Shown here: positions 1 to 4,881 of the stretch, in pieces | How the letters are laid out: each line of letters opens with the position of its first letter | How positions within the stretch are numbered: position 1 is the first letter of the stretch | NCBI GenBank assembly: GCA_036374435.1 | Contig: DASUTU010000121.1 | Location: 1-5,020, forward strand | Reading direction: 5' to 3' | DNA length: 5,020 nt | Origin: CALGFI01 sp036374435 | GTDB lineage: Bacteria; Actinomycetota; UBA4738; HRBIN12 | Position numbers and translations under genes: made by a program | Notes under the pieces: model-generated | Told to the model about the DNA's origin: nothing | Database searches by the model: none | Seen by the model: only the letters and a program-made list of their open reading frames with translations

Positions 1-7
1 GACCGGC

Positions 8-38
8 TGACCCGGGCTCGACCGTGACCCGGGTCGAC
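8..38. repeat. imperfect 17-base tandem repeat at the start of the HEAT-protein gene
   Basis: TGACCCGGG followed by TCGAC occurs twice, at 8-22 (with an extra C before TCGAC) and at 25-38, a period of 17 bases. The second copy includes the proposed GTG start region of the HEAT-repeat gene. The TGA at 8-10 could be the stop of a gene lying mostly left of the window, but too little is visible to say. The repeat is directly seen; any function is unknown, and GC-rich DNA makes chance copies easier. Confidence 0.5.
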
Positions 39-773
39 GAGTACCGGGAGGCGCTTCGCGCGCTCGAAGGCGATTGGGAACCGTACCTGCTCGACCACTC
101 GGGGCTGCCCGGGCCCCGCGGCAACCTCGAGCTCGCCAGAGCGGCGGCCGAGCTCGGGACGCGGCGGCAGTTCGAGCGGTGGCTGGCGTGGGACGCACAG
201 CGCGCGCCGTTCGGCTCACGCGAGGAGTTCCTGGCGTTCTGCGGCACGGTCGGCCTGGGACGCCTGGCGGCCGAAGGCGACCACGGCGTGCTCGAGCGGC
301 TTCGAGCCCTGGCGAACGACCCTCGGTGGCGCGTCCGCGAGGCCGTGGCGATCGGGCTCCAACGCCTCGGGGCGGTCGACATGTCGGCGCTGCTCCGCCA
401 GATGCGACCGTGGACGAACGGGACCGACTTCGAGCGCCGGGCCGCGGCCGCGGCGCTGTGCGAGCCGGCGCTCCTCCGGCGGGATCGCGACGTCCGGAGC
501 GTCCTCGTGATCCTCGACCGCATCACCGCAGCGATGGCCCGCTCGCGCGACCGCCGGTCGGATGGGTTCCAGGCGATGCGAAAGGGCCTCGCCTACTGCT
601 GGAGCGTCGCCGTCGCTGCGTCTCCCGAGGCCGGACGACCGCGCATGGAGGGGTGGCTGACGAGCGAGGACCCCGACGTCCGCTGGGTCATGAAGCAGAA
701 TCTCGCGAAGAAGCGCCTGACGGCGGCCGGCGCCGACTGGGTCGAGCAATGGAAGGCGGCGCTCGGCGGATAG
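24..773 (+). CDS. HEAT-repeat (alpha-solenoid) protein of unknown function
   Basis: A 249-residue, mostly helical, soluble protein with no signal peptide or membrane segment. Residues about 87-117 read as a HEAT/PBS-lyase-type repeat: a Leu-rich helix, then NDPRWRVREAVAIGLQRLG, with the typical D-P-x-W-x-V-R-E-A turn. A second repeat-like unit lies near residues 205-231 (SEDPDVRWVMKQNLAKKRL). The middle (130-200) is rich in Ala, Arg and Leu and probably forms further helices. Such solenoids usually bind proteins or, in the DNA-alkylation-repair AlkD group, DNA; I see no catalytic residues that settle the role. The GTG at 24 is the first start in the window, but the frame stays open to base 1 and no Shine-Dalgarno is visible, so the true start could lie further left. 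It ends 30 bases before the toxin-antitoxin module and is probably transcribed separately from it. Confidence 0.75.
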   Translation: MTRVDEYREALRALEGDWEPYLLDHSGLPGPRGNLELARAAAELGTRRQFERWLAWDAQRAPFGSREEFLAFCGTVGLGRLAAEGDHGVLERLRALANDPRWRVREAVAIGLQRLGAVDMSALLRQMRPWTNGTDFERRAAAAALCEPALLRRDRDVRSVLVILDRITAAMARSRDRRSDGFQAMRKGLAYCWSVAVAASPEAGRPRMEGWLTSEDPDVRWVMKQNLAKKRLTAAGADWVEQWKAALGG

Positions 774-782
774 TGGGACTAG

Positions 783-806
783 CTGTGTGTTATCTTGTGT
801 GTCATG
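783..806. promoter_or_regulatory. 12-base direct repeat across the vapB promoter, candidate VapB operator
   Basis: CTGTGTGTTATC (783-794) is followed at once by TTGTGTGTCATG (795-806). The two units match at 9 of 12 positions and share TGTGTGT at 784-790 and 796-802. They cover the -10 box and the start codon of the antitoxin gene. Ribbon-helix-helix antitoxins commonly repress their own operon by binding repeated sites over the promoter, so this is a reasonable operator candidate. The repeat is seen; the binding is inferred. No matching inverted repeat is obvious nearby. Confidence 0.4.
788..796 (+). promoter_or_regulatory. extended -10 promoter for vapBC, probably leaderless
   Basis: TGTTATCTT contains a TATCTT -10 hexamer (791-796) with the extended-minus-10 TGN just before it (788-790). 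Seven bases separate the hexamer from the ATG at 804, so transcription would begin at or next to the start codon. No Shine-Dalgarno precedes the ATG, which fits a leaderless mRNA. No convincing -35 element is visible, in line with an extended -10 promoter. Confidence 0.6.
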
Positions 807-1043
807 AGGGTCCACGTGCATCTCGACGAAGAGCTGGTCCGGGAACTCGACCGGCGAATGGGTCCGCGGAAGCGGAGCGCCTACATCGCGGACGCCGTTC
901 GGAGGCAGTTGGAGGCGGACCGCCGCTGGGAGAAGATCCGTTCCGCGTACGGGTCCATCTCCGACGAGGGGCACCCCTGGGACCCGGACCCGGGCCGATG
1001 GGTCCATGAGTCTCGTCGGGAGGATCCCCGGCGGGTTGGCTGA
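804..1043 (+). CDS. vapB: VapB-type ribbon-helix-helix antitoxin
   Basis: A 79-residue antitoxin that should neutralise the PIN toxin encoded next and repress the operon. Residues 1-7 (MRVHVHL) form the short DNA-contacting beta strand, about 8-18 (DEELVRELDRR) helix A, and about 24-37 (RSAYIADAVRRQLE) helix B: a typical ribbon-helix-helix/CopG fold. The tail has the HPW...W..ESR pattern common in this antitoxin group and probably wraps the toxin. I chose the ATG at 804 over a TTG at 795 because the fold begins at MRVHVHL and the -10 box overlaps the TTG. The TGA stop shares its A with the ATG of the toxin gene (TGATG), the usual translational coupling in such modules. Family assignment is strong; the exact VapB subgroup is not determined. 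Confidence 0.88.
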   Translation: MRVHVHLDEELVRELDRRMGPRKRSAYIADAVRRQLEADRRWEKIRSAYGSISDEGHPWDPDPGRWVHESRREDPRRVG

Positions 1044-1438
1044 TGGCCCGAGTCCTGCTGGACACGACGGTCATCATCGACGTCATCCGCGGGAGAACTC
1101 GCACCCAGGCGCGTCTCGATGCCCTCGAGCCGGCCGGGGATGTGCCATACGTCTGCGCCGTAACGGTTGAGGAGGTTACCTCCGGGCTGCGACCACGCGA
1201 GCGTGAGGTTGCCTCGGCGATCTTCGAGGGGCTGGCGACGGCTCCGCTCGGCATGGCCGAGGGCCGACTCGCGGGGTGGTGGCGGGGACAACATCGCGCT
1301 CGAGGGCGAGAGCTGTCTCAGGCGGATGCGCTGATCGCCGCGGCCGCCGTCGGCATCGGCGCCCGTCTGGCCACCGGGAACCCCAAGGACTTCCCCCTGC
1401 TCGGCCTCATGGTCGATCACTGGCCGGTCAGCGAGTAG
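1043..1438 (+). CDS. vapC: VapC-type PIN-domain ribonuclease toxin
   Basis: A 131-residue single PIN domain, the normal size for VapC. These toxins are Mg2+-dependent endoribonucleases that cut tRNA or rRNA and halt translation when the antitoxin is lost. Expected acidic residues are in place: D7 in LLDTTVIID, E43/E44 in TVEEV, D95 in SQADALIAA, and N113/D116 in ATGNPKDFP. The toxin therefore looks intact. The start codon overlaps the antitoxin stop by one base and has no well-placed Shine-Dalgarno, so translation probably depends on reading of the antitoxin. The specific RNA target cannot be read from sequence. No transposase or integrase flanks the module in this window. Confidence 0.92.
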   Translation: MARVLLDTTVIIDVIRGRTRTQARLDALEPAGDVPYVCAVTVEEVTSGLRPREREVASAIFEGLATAPLGMAEGRLAGWWRGQHRARGRELSQADALIAAAAVGIGARLATGNPKDFPLLGLMVDHWPVSE

Positions 1439-1457
1439 GGCGCATCGTCTCAACCGC

Positions 1458-1463
1458 TAGCAT
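1458..1463 (+). promoter_or_regulatory. -10 box for chrA, probably leaderless
   Basis: TAGCAT fits the TANNNT -10 consensus. Eight bases separate it from the ATG at 1472, so the transcript would start at or within about a base of the start codon. It lies in the 33-base gap after vapC, which has no Shine-Dalgarno and no terminator-like hairpin. No clear -35 is visible. Confidence 0.45.
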
Positions 1464-1471
1464 CCGCCGCG

Positions 1472-2629
1472 ATGCCGCCCGACGCGGACCCGAAGCGCGG
1501 CCCACTTCGGGAAGTCGTGTTGCTCTTCACCCGGCTCGGGTTCACGGCGTTCGGGGGACCCGCCGCGCACATCGCCTTGATGCACGACGAGGTGGTCACG
1601 CGGCGGGAATGGGTCGGCGAGCAAGAGTTCCTCGACCTCATCGGCGCGACGAACATGATCCCGGGGCCGAACTCGACCGAGCTGGCGATCCACCTCGGAC
1701 GCCGCCGGGCCGGATGGCGAGGGCTCGTTCTCGGCGGGATGTGCTTCATCGTCCCGGCGATGTCGATCGTCTTGGCGCTGGCGTGGGCCTACGTGGAATA
1801 CGGAGCCACGCCGGAGGGAGAGGCGCTCCTGTACGGCGTCTACCCGGTCGTGATCGCCGTTGTCGCGCAGGCGCTGTGGTCCCTGGGGAAGACCGCCGTG
1901 AAGGACGTCCCGCTCGCGCTCGTCGGGATCGCGGTGCTCGCCCTCTACCTGGCCGGGGTGAACGAGATCCTGCTGATCTTCGGGACGGGCCTGGCAGTGA
2001 TGCTCGTCCGGAACGCCGTCCCGACTGCCGGGTGGCGTGTCGGGCTCTTCGTGCCCTGGCTCTTCCCGGCATCCGCGGTGGCCGCCGCGTCCCAGGACGC
2101 CGCCGAGTCCTACCCACGGCTGTTCCTGACGTTCCTGAAGATCGGGTCGGTCCTGTTCGGCAGCGGCTACGTCCTGCTGGCGTTCCTTCGTGCCGACTTC
2201 GTCGAGCGACTCGGTTGGCTCACGCAGCAGCAGGTCCTGGATGCCGTCGCCATCGGGCAGGTGACGCCGGGTCCCGTCTTCACGACCGCCACGTTCATCG
2301 GCTATGTCGTGCTCGGGGTGCCGGGGGCGCTGCTCGCGACGCTCGGGATCTTCCTGCCGTCGTTCGTGTTCGTCGCGATCACCGCGCCGATCATCCCGCG
2401 GCTGCGCCGCTCGCGGTGGCTCGGCGCGGCCCTCGACGGGGTCAACGTCGCCGCGCTCGCCCTGATGGCCGGCGTGACCTGGCGGCTCGCGCTCGACGCC
2501 ATCGTGGACGTCCCGACGGCCGCCATCGGCGTGCTCGCGGCCGCGATCCTGTTCCTGTGGAAGCCGAACGCGGTCTGGCTGATCCTCGCCGGCGGGATCG
2601 CCGGCCTGGCGATCGACGCCCTCCGGTAG
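1472..2629 (+). CDS. chrA: ChrA/CHR-family chromate transporter, two-domain (long-chain) form
   Basis: A 385-residue integral membrane protein of the CHR superfamily, whose studied members export chromate from the cytoplasm by an ion-coupled mechanism. Both homologous halves are present, so this is the long-chain form. The first half carries FGGP at 27-30 with H33, then NMIPGPNSTELA at 61-72. The second carries FLKIGSVLFGSGYVLLAFL at 221-239 and TPGP at 265-268. Long hydrophobic stretches near 86-107, 121-138, 147-180, 268-306 and 350-382 are membrane segments. Length is close to the family norm. The ATG is the first start in this frame and leaves a short charged N-terminus before the first domain. 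No chrB regulator or other chromate-resistance gene is nearby, so chromate as the real substrate is a family-based guess. Confidence 0.92.
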   Translation: MPPDADPKRGPLREVVLLFTRLGFTAFGGPAAHIALMHDEVVTRREWVGEQEFLDLIGATNMIPGPNSTELAIHLGRRRAGWRGLVLGGMCFIVPAMSIVLALAWAYVEYGATPEGEALLYGVYPVVIAVVAQALWSLGKTAVKDVPLALVGIAVLALYLAGVNEILLIFGTGLAVMLVRNAVPTAGWRVGLFVPWLFPASAVAAASQDAAESYPRLFLTFLKIGSVLFGSGYVLLAFLRADFVERLGWLTQQQVLDAVAIGQVTPGPVFTTATFIGYVVLGVPGALLATLGIFLPSFVFVAITAPIIPRLRRSRWLGAALDGVNVAALALMAGVTWRLALDAIVDVPTAAIGVLAAAILFLWKPNAVWLILAGGIAGLAIDALR

Positions 2630-2632
2630 CCT
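2627..2632 (+). promoter_or_regulatory. -10 box for hemL overlapping the chrA stop codon, probably leaderless
   Basis: TAGCCT fits TANNNT, and its first three bases are the TAG stop of chrA. Seven bases separate it from the GTG at 2640, the same spacing as at vapB. No Shine-Dalgarno is present in the 10-base gap. A CTGGCG at 2606-2611 is a weak -35 candidate at a short 15-base spacing. The alternative is translation of hemL by reinitiation after chrA. Confidence 0.45.
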
Positions 2633-2639
2633 CCACCGC

Positions 2640-3923
2640 GTGGGATCGACCGCCGCCTCGGAACGGCTGTTCGGGCGCGCCCGGCGCGTGATCCCCGGTG
2701 GGGTCGACTCGCCGGTCCGCGCGTACGGCACCGTGGGCGGCGTGCCGCACTTCGCCGTTCGAGGGGAAGGCGCGTACCTGATCGACGCCGACGGCAACCG
2801 GTACGTCGACCTCATCCAGTCCTGGGGAGCGCTCCTGTTCGGGCACGCCAGGCGCGAGATCGTGGAGGCGGCCACCGCGGCCGCGACCCGCGGGACGTCG
2901 TTCGGGGCACCGACCGAGCTCGAGGTCGAGCTGGCCGAGCGGATCACGGCCGCCATGCCCGCCGTCGAGATGGTCCGGCTGGTGTCCTCGGGGACCGAAG
3001 CGGCCATGAGCGCGATCCGGCTGGCGCGAGGGGCCACCGGTCGCGAGCTCGTCCTGAAGTTCGAGGGGTGTTACCACGGACACTCGGACGCGCTGCTCGC
3101 CGCCGGCGCGGGCTCGGGGATGGCCACGTTCGGGATCCCGGCTTCTCCGGGGGTCACCGACGGAGCGGCCCGGGACACGCTCACGGTCCCGTTCAACGAC
3201 CCCGACGGTGTCCGGACGGCGTTCCAGGGGCACGGGGACCGGATCGCGGCGGTGATCGTCGAGCCGGTCGCCGCGAACATGGGCGTGGTGCCGCCGGGCC
3301 CCGGGTTCCTGGCAACCCTGCGCGAGCTCTGCACCGACCACGGCGCGCTGCTCGTGTTCGACGAGGTAATCACCGGGTTCCGGATCGGGTACGGCGGCGC
3401 GCAGGGGCACTTCGCCGTCGCCCCCGACCTCACGGTGCTCGGGAAGGTGATGGGCGGCGGGTTCCCGTGTGCGGCGTTCGGCGGGCGACGTGACCTGATG
3501 GAGCGACTGGCGCCGACCGGCCCCGTCTACCAGGCCGGGACGTTGTCGGGGAACCCGGTGGCCGTGGCCGCCGGCATCGCGGCGCTCGATCTGGCCCGCG
3601 AGCTCGACCCGTACGCGGCGCTCACCGCCATCGCCGAACGCCTGGCCGAGGGGCTCGCGACCACCTTCGCCGCGCGCGGGATCCCGGCCACGGTGAACCG
3701 CGAGGGGTCGCTGCTCAGCGTGTTCTTCGCCGAAGGTCCCGTCCGCGACCTCGTCGATGCGAAAACGGCCGACCACGAGCGGTTCGCCCGGTTCTTCCAC
3801 CACCTGATGGACCGGGGGGTCCTGCTGCCGCCGTCCGGCTACGAGTTGTGGACGCTCGGCACCGAACACGGCGCGGCCGAGATCGACCATGTGCTCGAGG
3901 CGGCCGCCTCGTTCGAAGGGTGA
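2640..3923 (+). CDS. hemL: glutamate-1-semialdehyde 2,1-aminomutase
   Basis: A 427-residue cytoplasmic PLP enzyme that moves the amino group of glutamate-1-semialdehyde to give 5-aminolevulinate in the C5 (tRNA-Glu) tetrapyrrole pathway. It has the class III aminotransferase layout: N-terminal LFGRARRVIPGGVDSPVRAYG (10-30), phosphate-binding SSGTEAAMSAIRLAR (116-130), CYHGHSD (144-150), VFDEVITGFR with D241 for the PLP ring nitrogen, the Schiff-base lysine K269 in LGKVMGGGFP, and QAGTLSGNP (298-306). Length matches the family. The GTG start is effectively forced, since conserved sequence begins at residue 8-10. The C-terminal motif reads YELWTLGTEH (401-410), where most family members I know have a YE/FE..F.S.AH pattern, a moderate departure. 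Other pterin- or nitrogen-related aminotransferases of class III are less likely given the GGVDSPVRA and GTLSGNP signatures. No other haem genes are visible. Confidence 0.93.
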   Translation: MGSTAASERLFGRARRVIPGGVDSPVRAYGTVGGVPHFAVRGEGAYLIDADGNRYVDLIQSWGALLFGHARREIVEAATAAATRGTSFGAPTELEVELAERITAAMPAVEMVRLVSSGTEAAMSAIRLARGATGRELVLKFEGCYHGHSDALLAAGAGSGMATFGIPASPGVTDGAARDTLTVPFNDPDGVRTAFQGHGDRIAAVIVEPVAANMGVVPPGPGFLATLRELCTDHGALLVFDEVITGFRIGYGGAQGHFAVAPDLTVLGKVMGGGFPCAAFGGRRDLMERLAPTGPVYQAGTLSGNPVAVAAGIAALDLARELDPYAALTAIAERLAEGLATTFAARGIPATVNREGSLLSVFFAEGPVRDLVDAKTADHERFARFFHHLMDRGVLLPPSGYELWTLGTEHGAAEIDHVLEAAASFEG

Positions 3924-3951
3924 GGCCGAGGGCCGAGGCGTAACGATCCGG

Positions 3952-3988
3952 CCCTTCGTGGGACGATAGGAGTGGATCCCACCGAAGG
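3952..3988 (+). promoter_or_regulatory. hairpin between hemL and msrA covering part of the msrA ribosome binding site
   Basis: CCTTCGTGGGA (3953-3963) pairs with TCCCACCGAAGG (3977-3988) over 11 base pairs with one bulged C (3982) and a 13-base loop. The right arm includes AAGG of the msrA Shine-Dalgarno, so in a transcript coming from upstream the site would be partly hidden. The left arm can also pair with CGAAGGG at 3914-3920 (last codons of hemL) or with AGGGCCG at 3929-3935, giving alternative folds that free the ribosome binding site. It could instead be a hemL terminator lacking a U-run, or a DNA operator. The pairing is seen; the role is inferred. Confidence 0.4.
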
Positions 3989-3992
3989 AGGG
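3985..3992 (+). promoter_or_regulatory. strong Shine-Dalgarno of msrA
   Basis: AAGGAGGG is a near-perfect anti-16S match. It abuts an ATG at 3993, too close to use, and lies 9 bases before the ATG at 4002, which therefore decides the start. This is one of only two strong ribosome binding sites in the window. Confidence 0.75.
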
Positions 3993-4001
3993 ATGTTCCG
4001 T

Positions 4002-4523
4002 ATGCCCACCGAGACCGCCACGTTCGGCGCGGGGTGTTTCTGGGGCGTCGAGTACGTGTTCGAGCGGGTGCCGGGCGTCGTGGCCACCGAGGTCGGTTAC
4101 TCGGGCGGCCACACCGAGTCCCCCACGTACCGCGAGGTGTGCTCGCACACGACGGGTCACGCCGAGGTGCTGCGGGTCGAGTTCGACCCCGAGGTCGTGA
4201 CCTACGACCAGCTGCTCGAGGTGTTCTGGGCCATGCACGATCCGACCCAGGTCAACCGGCAGGGCCCGGACGTCGGCGACCAGTACCGCAGCGCGATCTT
4301 CACGTACTCGGACGAGCAGCTGGCGGCGGCGCTCGCCTCGCGCGAGCGCGCCCAGGCCCGATTCCCGCGCCCGATCGCGACCGAGATCGGCCCGGCGCCG
4401 GCCTTCTGGCCCGCGGAGGACTACCACCAGCGCTACTACGACAAGAACGGGCACGAGCCGTATTGCCACGTGATCCCGTGGGGCACGCTGCGCGAGCTCG
4501 GCCTGGTGGCCGCGACGCCGTAG
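4002..4523 (+). CDS. msrA: peptide-methionine (S)-S-oxide reductase
   Basis: A 173-residue cytoplasmic repair enzyme that reduces the S epimer of methionine sulfoxide in proteins and free amino acid, recycled by thioredoxin. The catalytic motif GCFWG is at residues 11-15 (C12 nucleophile). Further family motifs are VGYSGG (31-36), TYREVCSHTTGHAEV (42-56) and FWAMHDPTQVNRQGPDVGDQYRSAIF (75-100), with D-Q-Y-R-S lining the active site. C155 in EPYCHV is the likely resolving cysteine; C47 is the third cysteine. There is no MsrB fusion or signal peptide. The start at 4002 is set by the Shine-Dalgarno and places the catalytic motif at the usual distance from the N-terminus; starts at 3972 (GTG) and 3993 (ATG) are poorer. 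It converges on the pterin dehydratase gene with 7 bases between stops. Confidence 0.95.
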   Translation: MPTETATFGAGCFWGVEYVFERVPGVVATEVGYSGGHTESPTYREVCSHTTGHAEVLRVEFDPEVVTYDQLLEVFWAMHDPTQVNRQGPDVGDQYRSAIFTYSDEQLAAALASRERAQARFPRPIATEIGPAPAFWPAEDYHQRYYDKNGHEPYCHVIPWGTLRELGLVAATP

Positions 4524-4530
4524 GACCGTT

Positions 4531-4881
4531 CTAGTCGGCCGGGTCCGCTTCCAGGACCCGGTCGGCCTTCGCCGCGAACACGAAATCGGCCTCGTGCAGG
4601 CCGCCGATCTTATGGGTGAACACGGTCACCTTGACCCGACCCCACGCCAGCTCGAGGTCGGGATGGTGTCCGACGTCTTCGGCCAGCTCCCCCACGCGGT
4701 TCGTGAAATCGAGCGCCTGGCGGAAGTTCTTGAACCGGTACTCCTTCTCGAGGTGGTGGTCGTCCACCACTCGCCAGTCGTTCCCGAGGTCGTCGAGGTA
4801 AGGCCGGATCTCCTCGGTCGTGAGCGGCGGGATGCCGCCTTTGCATGGCACACACTCCATCGACGCCAGGTCACGGGCCAT
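4531..4881 (-). CDS. phhB: pterin-4a-carbinolamine dehydratase (4a-hydroxytetrahydrobiopterin dehydratase)
   Basis: A 116-residue protein that dehydrates 4a-hydroxytetrahydropterin, the product of pterin-dependent aromatic amino acid hydroxylases, so the cofactor can be recycled. Signature residues are present: GHHPDLELAW (71-80) with catalytic H72 and H73, VKVTVFTH (83-90) with the third histidine H90, and GGLHEADFVFAAKAD (93-107). W36 and EKEYRFKNFRQALDF (45-59) fit the family's N-terminal half. The N-terminus carries ECVPCKGGIPPL (9-20); this C-x-x-C segment is seen in many bacterial members. I chose the ATG at 4881 because GAGGAGGG lies 9 bases upstream; an inner ATG at 4860 has no such site. 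It overlaps the preceding dehydrogenase gene by 11 bases, suggesting one transcript. No phenylalanine hydroxylase is visible, and some family members act in molybdopterin-related or unknown roles, so the substrate partner is uncertain. Confidence 0.92.
   Translation of the reverse strand: MARDLASMECVPCKGGIPPLTTEEIRPYLDDLGNDWRVVDDHHLEKEYRFKNFRQALDFTNRVGELAEDVGHHPDLELAWGRVKVTVFTHKIGGLHEADFVFAAKADRVLEADPAD
4534..4566 (+). terminator. terminator-like hairpin after msrA, inside the opposing gene's 3' end
   Basis: Bases 4534-4546 (GTCGGCCGGGTCC) pair with 4554-4566 (GGACCCGGTCGGC) through 13 pairs, including two G-U wobbles, around a 7-base loop. It begins 10 bases after the msrA stop. In the minus-strand transcript the two wobbles become C-A mismatches, so the fold is stronger in msrA mRNA, as expected for an msrA terminator. 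There is no U-run, which is not unusual in high-GC actinobacteria. The same bases encode ADRVLEADPAD of the pterin dehydratase. Confidence 0.5.

Noticed and set aside
795..803. TTG start for the antitoxin three codons earlier
   Set aside because: It overlaps the -10 hexamer and adds residues before the conserved beta strand.
1276..2691. A 471-codon open frame on the plus strand overlapping vapC and chrA
   Set aside because: It is out of frame with both real genes, Arg/Pro-rich and without domain features.
1457..3037. A 526-codon open frame on the minus strand across chrA
   Set aside because: Antisense shadow of chrA and hemL; the translation is charged, repetitive and unlike any family, while the plus strand has a full transporter.
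3972..4001. Upstream msrA starts at GTG 3972 or ATG 3993
   Set aside because: The first lies in the hairpin loop without a ribosome binding site; the second abuts the Shine-Dalgarno with no room. ATG 4002 is correctly spaced.
2442..4469. A 675-codon open frame on the minus strand across hemL and msrA
   Set aside because: It is antisense to two clearly conserved enzymes and its product is low-complexity Arg/Gly/Asp/Pro-rich, as expected for the complement of GC-rich codons.
4753..4770. 7-pair hairpin GTGGTGG-TCGT-CCACCAC
   Set aside because: It falls in the middle of the pterin dehydratase and is explained by the V-V-D-D-H-H codons; nothing suggests a regulatory role.
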